Shown: in pieces, positions 1-10,433 of the stretch
Layout: each line of letters begins with the position of its first letter
Numbering within the stretch: position 1 is the stretch's first letter
Origin: Symbiodinium natans
Lineage: Eukaryota > Sar > Dinophyceae > Suessiales > Symbiodiniaceae
Assembly (NCBI GenBank): GCA_905221605.1
Contig: CAJNDS010000021.1
Span: forward strand, 151,001 to 215,000
Length of the DNA stretch: 64,000 nucleotides
Direction of reading: 5' to 3'
Notes under the pieces: generated by a model
What the model saw: the letters and a program-made list of their open reading frames with translations, nothing else
Told to the model about the DNA's origin: nothing
The model's database searches: none
Made by a program: the position numbers and the translations under genes

Positions 1-11
1 GAACCAGGAGA

Positions 12-155
12 ATGGCTGGAATCAGCAGGCAGGTGGAGGAACTGCAGCTACGACATCTGCAACGGACGACGGTGCCACATTCGCAGGCCTCCTACTTGCG
101 TGAGGAGGCCGTGAAATTGCTGGCAGCAGCCCTGCACCAAGACATGGCCCTCTAG
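12..155 (+). CDS. Exon-like short ORF at window edge
   Basis: A 47-codon open frame starts at an ATG at position 12 and ends with TAG at 153. It is also open to the left edge of the window. It is rich in helix formers (VEELQLRHLQ, then LREEAVKLLAAALHQDM) and could be an exon of the SCC2-like gene downstream or of a preceding gene. No domain is identifiable at this length. It is followed almost at once by a telomeric-repeat tract, a common arrangement in this window. Confidence 0.25.
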   Translation: MAGISRQVEELQLRHLQRTTVPHSQASYLREEAVKLLAAALHQDMAL

Positions 156-191
156 GGCTCTCAGGTTACACCATGTATCCCCCAACAATCC

Positions 192-252
192 TCTTTAGGG
201 TTTAGGGTTTAGGGTTTAGGGTTGAGGTTTTAGGGTTTTGGGTTTAGGGTCG
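192..252 (+). repeat. Interstitial telomeric array (TTTAGGG)n
   Basis: Several perfect TTTAGGG units are followed by decayed units (TTGAGG, TTTTAGGG, TTTTGGG). This is the plant/dinoflagellate-type telomere heptamer inside a chromosome arm. Confidence 0.95.
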
Positions 253-552
253 TATTGCAACACAAGGGACCAAAAGTTAGAAAACTGCCCATGTACACAA
301 TTGAATCCCAGCACCCAGAAATCCAAACCCCCCGAAGATCAAGAGCAATCCAAGGTCTGCTGCGCAGCGCCCAATGTTGGCTGTTGGCTCCGGCAAAATT
401 CGAAAACCATGGAGGCAAACCTTTCAAGCGAGGCTTAGGGCTTAACAGCGCGACGCTGGCGCCCTTCTCCGAAGCCCGAGGCGCAGCTGGGTGAGACGAT
501 GGAGACTGCAGTTTCGATCCTTGCAAAGGCTGGTTGCTTGCGCTACGCAATC

Positions 553-635
553 CCCGGTTTAGGGTTTGGGGTTAGGGTTTAGTGTTTAGGGTTCAGGGTT
601 TAGGGTTTGGGGTTTGGGGTTTAGGGTTTAGGGTG
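553..635 (+). repeat. Interstitial telomeric array, degenerate
   Basis: TTTAGGG units are mixed with TTTGGGG, TTTAGTG and TTCAGGG variants, showing decay of an older array. Confidence 0.9.
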
Positions 636-689
636 CCAACGACCTTTTTGTTTATTGGTAGTTGGCCAGGACAAGGAGCAGGCCTTCAC

Positions 690-833
690 CGAGGAGGCAC
701 GACCATCGCCGGCCTTCGATGGCCACCACAGTGAGAAAACTTGTCACCTGGGAGGCCCTTGTGCACAATCTGCTGGCGCTGGTGTACGTCGTGGGTCCGG
801 AAGCAGCCATTGTAAAATCGCTGCGCCAGTGGG
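690..833 (+). CDS. Probable exon, possibly SCC2 N-terminal region
   Basis: In the frame of the ATG at 719 the sequence reads KLVTWEALVHNLLALVYVVG followed by a basic amphipathic stretch, which looks like an alpha-helical repeat protein. The frame runs into a strong donor, GTGCGT, at 834, directly after codons for L-R-Q-W. It lies on the same strand as the SCC2-like exons and about 0.7 kb upstream of them, so an N-terminal HEAT exon of that gene is plausible. The link is inferred from position only. Confidence 0.35.
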
Positions 834-871
834 GTGCGTGACCTCAGCTTTCGCTTTGACAGCTACCGCAT

Positions 872-946
872 ATTAATATATATATATATATTAATATATA
901 TATATATATATATATATTAATATATATATATATATATATTTATATA
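872..946. repeat. (TA)n tract with spaced TTAATATA units
   Basis: Alternating TA dinucleotides are interrupted at regular spacing by TTAA, making nested palindromes able to form a cruciform. Confidence 0.9.
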
Positions 947-1499
947 GAAGCTTGACTAGCTCGGTGCGCGAGGCGAACGGGCAATGGTCGTTGGTGCCTG
1001 TTCAGATGTGGCGCACCTTCCCAGTTTGGCCTTTTTCTTTCCCTGCCTTATAATTGAAACGTTTGGATTGCGCACGACAGGTGGCCGAAACCATGCGTCG
1101 GCAGCATGCCTCAATTTGCGAGGATACCTGTTGATCCTCTCTCCTGACATAGAGCTGTGGTGCAGATCCTGGGCGCGGTCGATCATCCTTCGTGCCGGGT
1201 TTGCAGTTGCCATGTGGAGGCCTTCTGTCCGTTGCCTTGGCTCAGTTGTATCTCCTAAGCCAAGCTTCCCGGGCGAGCGCACAAGCATGGCGCCCAAGAG
1301 GCCATGAAGCGTTTTTGCTTCTCCTGCGGTGGTTTGTGCAGATGATGATGAAGTCAATTAAGTCAGAATGTTCATTGTCCTCTTTTCTGGGTTCGAGGGG
1401 CTGAGACGCATTAAGCAGACACACTTCTGGGATCAGCAGGTGCTCTTCCTCTCTCTTGCTGCATTCGCACGTATTTGCGAGTCTGATGCTTTCAGGCAG

Positions 1500-1675
1500 A
1501 AGTGCGTGCATGCCTGCACCTGAGCGTGGAACCTTTCCAACCGAACTCGATTTGCGGGAGTTCTTTGTTCTGGAAGCCGATGATCAGAAAACAGTGATAA
1601 GTTGTCTTGAGGCTCTGGAAAAGGCTTGTGAAGCTCGAGATGCACTGGGTGCTTTGCTCGGCATGCAGATGCTTA
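1500..1675 (+). CDS. Probable SCC2/NIPBL exon upstream of the main HEAT exon
   Basis: The frame reads from about PAPERGTFPTELDLREFFVL to CLEALEKACEARDALGALLG. It resembles the helical segment of plant and animal SCC2 that precedes the main HEAT domain ('A-x-x-A-L-x-x-M' helices); this resemblance is recalled, not computed. The likely donor is a GC or GT site near 1665-1680. A TTTAGGG array starts within 20 bp of the frame's stop, and the main exon begins about 80 bp further on. It is in the right orientation and order for the same gene. Confidence 0.45.
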
Positions 1676-1691
1676 GGCCTAGGCTGCCTTA

Positions 1692-1728
1692 GGGGTTTAG
1701 GGTTTAGGGTTTAGGGTTTAGGGTTAGC
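1692..1728 (+). repeat. Telomeric array within an SCC2 intron
   Basis: Five TTTAGGG units fill most of the short intron between two coding blocks of the SCC2-like gene. Confidence 0.9.
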
Positions 1729-1756
1729 CTTATTCCACGCATAGAGGCAGCTTTGC

Positions 1757-4294
1757 AGCCGGCTTTTTTTATCCAAGGTGAGGTGCCTGGTGGTCGTCCA
1801 GAGACCATCCAGAATCCCCGCAAACGATTTCGTCAAAAGGCCTCAGGTCAAGATGTGCAAGCCATGGAGGATGAGCTGGTGAGACGCTTGAAAGATCTTC
1901 CAGGAGTGTGTGGCTCAGCTCTCGACACTGAGGCATCTTTGCAGAAGCTGGATGCCTCAGCAGATTCCTTGCTCAGCAGCTCCCTGAAGACTTTGTCGAC
2001 CTCCGGGCCAATTGAGATGGCTGTGGAGTTAAGACAGCTACCCTTCGCCACAGTGGCATCGAAAATCCTTGAGCAGTGTGACGAGCACTCTGTGCACCTC
2101 GCCCCAGCCTTGAGCTTGAAGCTTGCCGCGTGTGCCTTGGCGACGAGTTGCGTCGATGCACCTACCGCCGCGGCAGCAGGGGGCGATGAGTCACTCGTTC
2201 AGGTGCTGTCCTCGCCCTCTGTTCGGAGCTCCGTCGCGAAACCAACCCTGGATAAGTCCCTCGCTCATGCCTGGCGTGGACTGCTTGCAGCAGCGCATCA
2301 TCAATTTGTCATGAGCGGTTTCCTGCCGAGCCCAGCCATGCATCGTATTCTGCCACTTGCAGTGAAGCTGCTTGCAGCGTGCAAGACGGACGCTTCTGTG
2401 AATGCTCAAGCTTCGCCACTACTCCTCTCGGCTCTAATCCACAACGCGGAGCTGGCTTCATTCGCCGTTGAGGAGTTGGCGCTTGTGCCGCAGTGGTCCA
2501 TAACGCAACTTGCCAACTGTGGGAGCGAGGCCTCGAAGCCAAGAGGATCGGAGCTGTCGGTAGGCTCCCTCACTTCACTCACTTCACTCACTTCAACTCT
2601 CATCGCGGCAGTGCAAGCGCCCTGCTGCCGGGCTGTTGAAGCTGAGGGAAATGCGACAAGCTTCGCGAGCGCAGCTGCAGAACGCCTTGCAGCATCGGAT
2701 GCCTTGGCCACCTCGCTTGCTGATGGCATGCTAAGGCAGTCGTTGCTGCGCGTCAAGGAGCGCGAGACAGAGCCTGAGGCGTGGACTTGGCTGGAGCAAA
2801 CTCTAGTTGAGCTCCTGATGGCATCGTTGTCCCCGTGCTACGCGGGTGCACAGTGCTTGCTGTTGTACTTGGCCAAGGGCCTTTCAAAGGTTGCAGGCGC
2901 CTCTCAGCATGCTGAACTAACCTGCGGCCAGCGCGAGTTCGCTGTACGCCTCCTCGGCCAAATCGCAGGCCACGGCTTTCCCAAGACTCCGGAGGGTCAC
3001 CCAGAAAAGAGCCTCCAGATGCTCCAACAGGTATGCGCAGACAGCCCAAAAGATGCCAGTCTCGATCACGAGCAGTTGTTGTACAAGTTCCTGCTCCGGG
3101 AATCCACCAGTGACAAGAGCAAAGCTTGCAGCGCCGCCTTTCTCCTTTGTTCCACGGGATGCCCACCACCATCTCCCAAGAGGCGCAAGGCGAGCAAGGC
3201 GAGCAAGGCCAGCAAAGAGGAAGGCTGGAAGATTGAAGCCCTCGGAAAGCTCCAAAGATCCCTAACATTTCGCCCCGCAAAGGGGATGGAAGATCAGGGA
3301 TCTCTGGCTGCCGCCGAGGAGCTCTACCGGTCACTCCTTGAGTCCGACATCGACGCCTGCGAAGTTCCCAAGACCGTGAAAGCCCAGTTTCCGTACTGGA
3401 AGGCACGCTCGGTTGCTCTTTGGGCGCTGCTTGCGCAGCTCAAGAGCAGCCCCCTGGCCCATGTGAGAAGACAGGCTCTGTGCGGACTGGTCGGTGCCTG
3501 CGCCTCGACTCCACCTGCTCCGAGGTCAGCGCGTGATGCAGCAGCAGCGTTGGCATTTAATGACGAGTCTGCCTGGATCAGAGCGGCCGCCGTCGATTTT
3601 GCCGAGAAGCTCTTCTTGGGGGATGAGTTGGGCAGCAAGGCAATCAAGGAAGCGATCTCCTCGAAGCTCTCGGATCCGGCGCCAGCTGTGAGACGATCAG
3701 CCTTCCGTGTGTCGTGCTCCATGCTGAAGTTGCTGAAGCCCGGGATGGATTCCGGGGCCCTGCTCAGCCAATCGAGCGAGCTCATCCGCCTGTGCTGGGA
3801 CGAGGTCCCTCAGACCCAGGAGATGGTCTTCCAGGCAGTTCAGCAGGCACTGCTGCCACGCTCCTGGCCCAACTCGGCCATAGGCCTTGCAGCTGAGCTC
3901 ACGAAGCAGCAGGGAGTCGGCTCGAAGGGGCTCCAGCGTCTGCTGTCGGCACATCATGCTGACCTGGCTACAAAGGCAAAAGCGGCAAAAGCCAAAGAAG
4001 GGAAGGGCCCGGAGCCAGGCTTCGCCAAGATTGCCCGAGAGAGTTTGGGGGGACTGCAGCGCGCCTTGAAGGGCAAGCATGATGCGGATGCCAATCCCTT
4101 GCTTTTCCTGGAGGATCTGGCCCCCTGGACACTGATTCTGGAGCAGGCCGCCTATTTGGAGCCCGTTGCAGTGCACAGCTGTGTGCCGGTCATGATTGGC
4201 TGGCTTCGAGATGCTAGCTCGAGCACAGCGCCGCTTCAACTGTTTCTGGCGCGGAGCGCCTGCCGGGTCTTGTGCTTTGGCTACATCTTCAGTA
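1757..4294 (+). CDS. SCC2: Cohesin loader SCC2/NIPBL (Nipped-B), main HEAT-repeat exon
   Basis: SCC2/NIPBL with SCC4/MAU2 loads cohesin onto chromosomes in the nucleus. This exon of about 840 codons is all alpha-helical repeat. Recognisable SCC2 order: a segment like the conserved 'LR..cLeyLG..AArl' helix (REFAVRLLGQIAGHGF, near residue 400); then LLYKFLLRESTSDKSKACSA, matching the 'LLdYL.en...ar.fylaqW' region; a basic linker (SPKRRKASKASKASK); and two adjacent HEAT repeats (FNDESAWIRAAAVDFAEKLF and LSDPAPAVRRSAFRVSCSML). The last two match the SCC2 pair 'D.StsVReAavdL.Gr.v' / 'D.gvsVRkraikilr'. The frame opens after an AG acceptor at about 1756-1779, not at an ATG, so the ORF start is not the protein start. 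The donor is probably GT at 4267 or 4292; the stop at 4318 would be intronic. Exon C continues the alignment. Condensin D2/D3 was considered but fits less well, especially at the C-terminus. Confidence 0.75.
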
Positions 4295-4495
4295 GGCTGT
4301 CTTTGAAAAACGGAAAGTAGAGGTCGCTTAAGTGCTGTCAAAGGTGCGATAGCCTGGGGACCTGGGTCGCGGATGAGGGCCCCAGCAAGAAGGACAAGGA
4401 GCAGGCTGGCCTCTGAGAAGTTCCAGACAAGCAGCTCCATGCCGCCTATTGCTCGATGCAATCTGTCTTTAGAATCGTGACTCGCCCAGGCGTAG

Positions 4496-4652
4496 GAGCA
4501 CATTGCCACGGCCCTGAAAGCAGTGCTGGTCGACAGTGGCAGCAAGGTGACGCGTGCTGCAGCAGAATGCCTTTGCGAGCCTTGGTTGCAGAAGCACGAA
4601 CACTCCGAACTCTGGAGTAGTTCTGGCTTCTCTCACTTCTCCCCCAAAAAGG
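4496..4652 (+). CDS. SCC2: SCC2/NIPBL exon (HEAT continuation)
   Basis: After the acceptor sequence CGTAG the frame reads EHIATALKAVLVDSGSKVTR and AAAECLCEPWLQKHE. This corresponds to the SCC2 segment in which a long acidic helix is followed by 'hG...v..cv.CL...v' before the VW..l/YY region. Candidate donors are GT at 4617 or GTAGAG at 4653. It lies about 200 bp after the main exon, in the order expected from the family. Confidence 0.6.
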
Positions 4653-4705
4653 TAGAGCCCAAAGAAGACCATAGAACGGAACCGTTAGAGTCTGTCAAAT
4701 GGTCA

Positions 4706-4790
4706 ACATGTATGTTCAGGCACTGGCGAAGCACGGGCATGCCCTAGCTTCTGGGAAAGTCGCCATGCAGGAGCTGCAGGCCTGCACAAG
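4706..4790 (+). CDS. SCC2: SCC2/NIPBL short exon
   Basis: The frame reads MYVQALAKHGHALASGKVAM and then QELQACTR before a stop. A likely acceptor is TGTTCAG just before GCACTGGCG. It matches in place and character the short helical segment between the 'CL..v' helix and the next conserved block of SCC2. It is too short to assign alone; the assignment rests on being between two better SCC2 exons. Confidence 0.4.
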
Positions 4791-4794
4791 ATAG

Positions 4795-5838
4795 ACCCTG
4801 CTTTGACATCGTCACTGACATTTTTTGTTTTTAATGTTTTTTTTTGCGGCTTTGGTCATTGTTCTGGTCGGGGTTCTGGATGTGTTAGAGGGTTTCAGTA
4901 AAGTTTGGGCGCTTAGGGTGGCTCCGGTCAGCCATCGGCTTGCCTTTGACTTTTCCTTTGCCCTGCTGTTGCGAGGCCTTGAGCGAGCATTGTGTCCAGC
5001 AGCTGGGAATTGCCGTGCAGGCGCAGGTTTAGGATTTAGGGCTTGATTCTCAAATAAGTTGCAAGTTTACGGTTGATTTCTGGGGTTTTCGGCGATGCCA
5101 CGATGCCCTTGAAGCCGAAAGCCTGTCCTAAAGCCCCGAGATGCGGCCCCCCCTTTATAGGTACCTGTTACCAAGCTAGAAAAGGAACCCTAACGTGGGT
5201 GGGCTTAGGGTTTAGGGTGTTATAGGTACTTGTTACCAAGATATAAAGGGAAGGATAATCTTCAGCTGAGTTGTTAGAGCCTAGAGGTGGCAGATGCAGC
5301 CGCGATGTCTGGGGCAGCACAAAGGCAGCTGCTGAGGCAAGCCTGGCTGCTTGGGCACAAGAGAGTCCTGCGCAGGATCCATTGCATCAAGTGGAGGAGG
5401 CTCTCGGTATATGGCTATGAGTAATGGCCGTATGTATCTTACTATTCATAGCCATATATGAGTATTAAAAAAATCGATAATCAGGCTACAAATATTTCAA
5501 AGGTGCCATAAAGAGTTCTTTGGACGAATGCTCAGGTTCGTCAGCAGCGTGCAGGAGTTCGCGACCTGGAGCTCGACGGAGACCTGGCTGAAGAAACAGT
5601 GCGGGGGTGGAGGCAGTCCAGCGTCCAGAGCAGGCGAGGTTGGGAAGGGGGGGTTTAGGGCTTAGGGCTTAGGGCTTAGGGCTTAGGGTTTGGGGCTTGG
5701 GGTTTGGGGAGGGGGCGGGAAGGGCAGGTGCAGAAGGCGGACCTGTTTTGGCCGACTCAGCATGGAACATCTTTGATGTTCGCATCTGTTCGCTTCAGTC
5801 CAGATTGACGTGTTGCACTGAATGTCCTTCTGGCTGAG
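4795..5838 (+). other. Long SCC2 intron with repeats
   Basis: No convincing coding segment is seen here. It holds a near-duplicate pair (ATAGGTACCTGTTACCAAG at about 5157 and ATAGGTACTTGTTACCAAG at about 5222), a hairpin with arms TATGGCTATGA / TCATAGCCATA (about 5410-5457), and a decayed telomeric array of mainly CTTAGGG and TTTGGGG units (5652-5712). Confidence 0.6.
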
Positions 5839-7304
5839 CTGAGGAACATGCAGCTGGTGATGATATGGAAGGGCAGAAGTACAAGTGGGACATTCATCAA
5901 ACCAACATGCCTTCTACAACCATCATGCTGCTTGGCAAGCTCTGGCAGAGGGCACCGGCAGCTCTGAAGCCATCCATCCTGCCCTGCTTTGGGCACGTCC
6001 TGCGGCGACATTTCTTGCTGCTTCAGTCCAAGCAGAATACAGTGGATGGAATGGACGGACCTTTGCAGATTTTTCGACAGGCTTTGTGTGGTGAGGCAGA
6101 CCAGAGAACCGCAGCCTGCGATGCACTTGCAGCCATCTTCTCCGCGCTCGAAGCTGCTGCTCAGGAAGCTCCATCGAGTGAAGGAGACTGGGAAGCCGCA
6201 GTGGCCAGAGCCACAAAGACACCAGCTGCCAGTGAAGTCGTGCAGCGCTTGTCCACGCTTCAACCCGAGTTCTGCTTGGTTCTTCGAGATTGTGCAACTG
6301 ACTCAACAGCTACTGCTGCAACCGGCGCCCAATGCGCCCTCCAGGCACTGAGTTCCATGGCCCGCTTGGGAGTGCTCCATCCGGCCTCGTTGGTGCCAGA
6401 GCTTCTGGCCATCACCATGTCCCATCCATCGCCGCGCCTGCGCGCTCTTGCTGGCAAGCTGTTCCTCAGAGTTTCCAAGTCCTCTCCACAGGTGCTCATG
6501 CCGGTGGGTTCTGCCTTGCGCCAGGCAGCCAGCAACCACAGCACCACAGGTGCAAGTTTCGGAGCCGTGGCGCCACATGGGCAATGGTTCACCGCTGCCT
6601 GCCAGGCATACTCTGAAGTCTTTGACTCCAAGAAGACGCGCAGAAGGTTCTTGCGCGTCGTGATTGATGAGCTTGTGGGCCTCACGGGAATTTCGGGAGC
6701 TGAACAAGAGACAAAAGAGACAGACTTGTTGCCGGGCCTTTGGAAGTGTGAGCTGCTGATGGGCTTGATCGTACGCTTACCTGTGCAAACTGAGTCAGAG
6801 CTGGGAGACGTGCTCCGCACGATCAACAGATGCTTGACTTTGCGAGTGTTGCCGGTTCTGCAAGATGCGCACAGCGCAGAGCACTTCGAGAGAGACCTGG
6901 AGTCCCGTCTGGACGATCATGCTGCCTACGATCAGGCGACGCCCTGCTTCTATGCGGGCGCCATGCTCATGAATGCACTGTTCGACTACATGTGTACTGC
7001 GGCAGGTGACACTGTCTCTGAGCGGGTTCTGGCCGGAGAAGCCCCAAGGCTGCGCAGGGAGGAATGCCTGGAGGATCGGCCGCTGCCAGTGTCCTTCTTC
7101 AAGCGTCAGCCTCCTGAGTTTGTGGGCCTCATCCTGAGTCGGGTGGCAGCCGCATCATCACGTTCCGACCTCTTGGACTTCATGGTACAAGAGATTCCCA
7201 TGGACTGCAGAGCCTTCTGTGGTGGTCCAACGGGAGAGCGAAAGTCCAGGCGCGTGCCTGCCAAGGCTTCCAAGATGTCAGGACCTGAGCTGAACATCAC
7301 CTGA
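5839..7304 (+). CDS. SCC2: Cohesin loader SCC2/NIPBL, C-terminal exon with Nipped-B C-terminal domain
   Basis: An open frame of about 488 codons ends with TGA at 7302-7304. It opens right after a stop at 5835, with AG acceptors at 5838 and 5843. It carries the Nipped-B C-terminal signature in order: a helix near 'lf.lG.Lc.' (STTIMLLGKLWQ), a HEAT block with ALQALSSMARLGVLHPASLV (compare 'al..i.lil.qGlvhP...vP'), then PELLAITMSHPSPRLRALAG (compare 'LiAl.tdp.p.iR..A'). Then come a Tyr-Ser-Glu-Val-Phe-Asp segment with TRRRFLRVVIDEL (compare 'lY.l.r.nr..RR.fl.sl...fd') and a further block LLMGLIVRLPVQTESELGDV (compare 'la.fPy.t.eEpl.vi..I'). These matches are from memory of the family. The C-terminal tail is basic (ERKSRRVPAKASKMS). 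The exon is unusually long for this region. Confidence 0.8.
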
Positions 7305-7383
7305 AGACTGTCGGTCTTAACCCCTAGGAAAATGGCTGCAGCGGTGATCTGGTCAAATGGCTCTGTTAGCCTCCTGAGTCTCT

Positions 7384-7428
7384 AAACCCTAAACCCTAAG
7401 CCCTAAACCTCAAACCCAAAACCCCTGA
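7384..7428 (-). repeat. Telomeric array in CCCTAAA orientation
   Basis: CCCTAAA units decay to CCTCAAA and CCCAAAA. It sits about 80 bp after the SCC2 stop codon, with orientation opposite to the arrays inside the gene. Confidence 0.9.
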
Positions 7429-7457
7429 GTCTGAGGTGCAGCCTTGTTGGGCTTGGG

Positions 7458-7630
7458 ATGCAGGCCTCAGAGGCTCGGCACTGTGCAATTGAAACCTTTG
7501 AAGTCCGTGGTACTGTAGCTCCGGAGCCGAACATGTCGACGGTCTCTTGTTCACCCAATCCGCTGCCCAGCGCTCCATGCTCCACAGGTTTCGCCTCCGG
7601 CGACCCTGAATCAAGCGGCTGCCATGGCAG
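7458..7630 (+). CDS. Possible first exon of an unknown gene
   Basis: An ATG-started frame reads MQASEARHCAIETFEVRGTV followed by a Ser/Pro/Cys-rich stretch. It ends at a good donor, GCAG|GTGCGT, at 7631. No domain is recognised. It follows SCC2 on the same strand, consistent with the next gene in a unidirectional cluster, but composition alone supports it. Confidence 0.3.
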
Positions 7631-7669
7631 GTGCGTAAATCGAGCTGGCGGCGGTTAATTTGATTATCT

Positions 7670-8930
7670 TTGGCCGCATGCATCTGCATGCGAAAGCCTT
7701 TGAGATCGGGTTGCATGGTCTCTCAGTGGATATGTGAAGGCAACGGAACGAAGCTTCAGAAATCTGCGGTCAGATGCGACAAAAACATCGTAGTACTCAT
7801 CTTCATCTTTCGACCAATATTTGCCATCTCGGGTACTGCGCTTGAGGCTTCGTGCAGGCAAGGAAAGTACTGGACCGCAGACATCCACGAATTCGATATG
7901 TCACAGTGTAGGATGATGGGGGTTTGAGGCAGCCTAAAACAATGCTGCCGGCCATGCTCAAGAGACGAGCATCGGTGAACCAAAGTTGGGGTTTCGGCTG
8001 CGACGGACGAGCAGAAAAAAGGCACTCAAAAAGCTGAACAGCAGCGCCCTTGCACATATGGTGTTTCTTGCGATCTGGCGTCTGCACTCAACTGCAAGGA
8101 GTTGCGGAGAGGGCATGTCCGAGCAGAGCTGGAGAACGCAGCAAAGGCAAGCACATTCCACGACACGCGCACGTCACCTCATGGGGTTGTGTTCAGACTT
8201 TGAGGTTTGGGGGATGATTCGGAGTGTCATCTCGCGCCAGGCACACTCTGCGGACGCGCCCCTGCAATCGCGTCGGGGACTCTGCAAGGTTTGGATATGG
8301 AGTAAACCACCAAACTGGGCCAGAACCCAGCCTCAGCCCAGCTTCTTTGGTAGGATTCAGGGTCTAGGGTTTGGGGCTTACGGCTCTTGGCTTTCATTGG
8401 ATTTCGGTCTTTAGGGCCGGAGCTTTGAGGGTTTGGGGGTTTTCGGTGTTTCTTTGGCTCTGCCAAAACGCTCGTAATTTTCTCTCCGACATCTTCGCGG
8501 TCAGCAGTGCGGAAAACAATGGTATAAGTTGTTGACTCCACATCCATTGCTTGCACACGTAGAAGTCTGTTGGTTGGAATCAGAACGAAGACATACCCAT
8601 CTCTTGGAAATACTCGCCTATGTGCCTCGTTCCCGTTGCGGTATTACTCGGGAATAATCACTCGGTTTCTTTGGGCGGCCTTCTCTGTCTTCGTGCCCCT
8701 TACATCTTCAACATAAATGTGTCATCTCATTGGTTTTGGAATTTCAGGCCCATCATGAAACTGATATGTGTATAATCGTGGGGCAATGTAGCGGTTTTGT
8801 TTTCTTACTTCATGGATGGGCATCGACATGCTTGCAAAGGAGACCGACAGGACAGAATATCTACAGGCCTTGACAGAATATCTACAGGCCTTGCGGCACG
8901 GGCCGGCCTGGCCGTCTGAAAACTGAAACT
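7670..8930. other. Gene-poor stretch
   Basis: Open frames exist on both strands (for example + 7986-8414), but none shows a recognisable domain or consistent splice signals. A + frame around 8090-8165 has a short helical stretch (HVRAELENAAKAST) that could be an exon fragment. A decayed GGTTTGGGG/GGGTTTTC tract lies at 8350-8450. A tandem doubling of GACAGAATATCTACAGGCCTT occurs at 8849-8892. Confidence 0.4.
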
Positions 8931-8953
8931 CGGGTTTGGGTTTAGGGGTTGGA

Positions 8954-9232
8954 AAAAAGAAGAAGAAACATAAGAAGAAACATAAGAAGAAAAATAAGAA
9001 GAAAAAGAAGAAGAAAAGAAACAAGAAGAAAAGGAAGAAGAAGAAGAAGAAGAAGAAGAAGAAGAAGAAGAAGAAGAAGAAGAAGAAGAAGAAGAAGAAG
9101 AAGAAGAAGAAGAAGAAGCAGAAGAAGAAGAAGAAGAAGAAGAAGAAGAAGAAGAAGAAGAAGAAGAAGAAGAAGAAGATAAAGAAGAAGAAACAGAAGT
9201 AGAAACAGAAGTAGAAGAAAAGAAAGAATAAT
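8954..9232 (+). repeat. (GAA)n purine microsatellite
   Basis: About 280 bp of GAA/AAG repeats, nearly perfect from 9030 to 9178, with interruptions at the edges. The all-purine strand can form triplex DNA. It generates long meaningless ORFs in several frames on both strands. Confidence 0.97.
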
Positions 9233-9330
9233 TGTAAACGCTTGCGCGCGCCGCCTCGGCAGCCGGGCCGGCCCCAGGACAGGAAAGGAGGAAAGAGGGT
9301 TTCGCAAAAAAAGGGAGGAAGGGCAGAGCG

Positions 9331-9333
9331 GGT

Positions 9334-9381
<48 letters not shown>

Positions 9382-9535
9382 GGGGGGGGGGTGGGGGGGG
9401 TGGGGGTGGGGGGGGGGTGGGGGGGTGGGGGGGGGGGGCACCCCCCCACGGCCTCGGTTTGCAGCTCCTCCAGGAGGGGGGGGGGGGGTCCACAGGGGGG
9501 TGGGGGGGGGGGGGGGGGGGGGAGGGGAAGGGTTG
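9331..9535 (+). repeat. Poly-G / G-rich tract
   Basis: An uninterrupted G run of about 48 nt (9332-9379) is followed by long G runs broken by single T or A, with a small C-rich island (9440-9476). It has very high G-quadruplex potential on the + strand. Confidence 0.95.
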
Positions 9536-9599
9536 GGTTAGGGGGAAGGAGGCCCGATCCGGTCTGCTTGTTCCAGACGCTTCTCGGCAGGAAGCCGAG

Positions 9600-10075
9600 G
9601 CGAATAAATAGAAGAAGAAGAAAAGAAGAGAAAGAATAATGACGAGAAGAAAGGGTAAAGGAAGAAAAAGAAGACATAAAGAAGAAGAAAAAGAAGAAGA
9701 CGAAAAAACAAAAACAATAATAACAAGAAGAAAAGGTTCAGGAATAAAAAGAAGAATAAGATAAACAAGAATATGAAGAACAGAAGAAGAATAAACATAA
9801 GAAGAATAACATAAAGAAGAATGAAAAGAAGAAGAAAGTGTAGACGAAGAATCAGAAGAATAATAAAAGAAAGAAGAATAAAGACACGAAGAATAAACGA
9901 AAAGAAAGAAGAATAACAAGAGGAAGAAAAGTAAGAATAAGAAGAAGAAGAAGAAGAAGAAGAAGAGAAAGAAGAGGAAGAAAAATAAGAAGCACAAAGA
10001 AGAAGACAAGTAAGAAGAAAACAAATGCACAGGAAGCAGAAGAGAAGAAAGAACAGGAAGCGACAGCCGAGACCC
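9600..10075 (+). repeat. Degenerate GAA/AATAA-rich purine tract
   Basis: GAAGAA units are mixed with AATAAGAAGAA and ACAAGAAG variants. It is the continuation of the purine block on the other side of the poly-G tract. Confidence 0.85.
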
Positions 10076-10136
10076 TGAAAATCCTCTGCGTGCGCGCGCG
10101 CAACAGCATCAGTGGCATCAGCGTCGGCTTGGGGGT

Positions 10137-10139
<3 letters not shown>

Positions 10140-10191
<52 letters not shown>

Positions 10192-10237
10192 ACCCCCCCC
10201 ACCCCCCCCCATCCCCCACCCCCTCAACCCCCCCCAC

Positions 10238-10270
<33 letters not shown>

Positions 10271-10285
10271 CACCCCCCCCCGGTT
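10140..10285 (-). repeat. Poly-C tract
   Basis: A C run of about 50 nt followed by broken C runs. On the minus strand this is poly-G, so it mirrors the poly-G tract at 9.33 kb with the GAA-rich block between. Confidence 0.95.
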
Positions 10286-10433
10286 GGCCCCCGCCCGTGA
10301 GCATCATGAGCATCAGCGCCTGCGCCTCTTGCACATCCTTGGAGCAGCGCCAACCCACGCGACGTGGGCGCGGTTGGCGCTGCGTGCATACACGGCAGCC
10401 ACATAACGATGAGTTTTTGAACAGTTTTTCGCG

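Noticed and set aside
3697..4545. 282-codon minus-strand ORF
   Set aside because: It overlaps the SCC2 exons; the + frame has family-level matches and the minus frame is a GC-rich shadow.
1757..7304. Condensin subunit (CAP-D2/D3 or CAP-G)
   Set aside because: HEAT repeats alone would allow it, but the 'GvLHP...vPeLLA' and 'RRRFLR' blocks near the C-terminus fit Nipped-B better.
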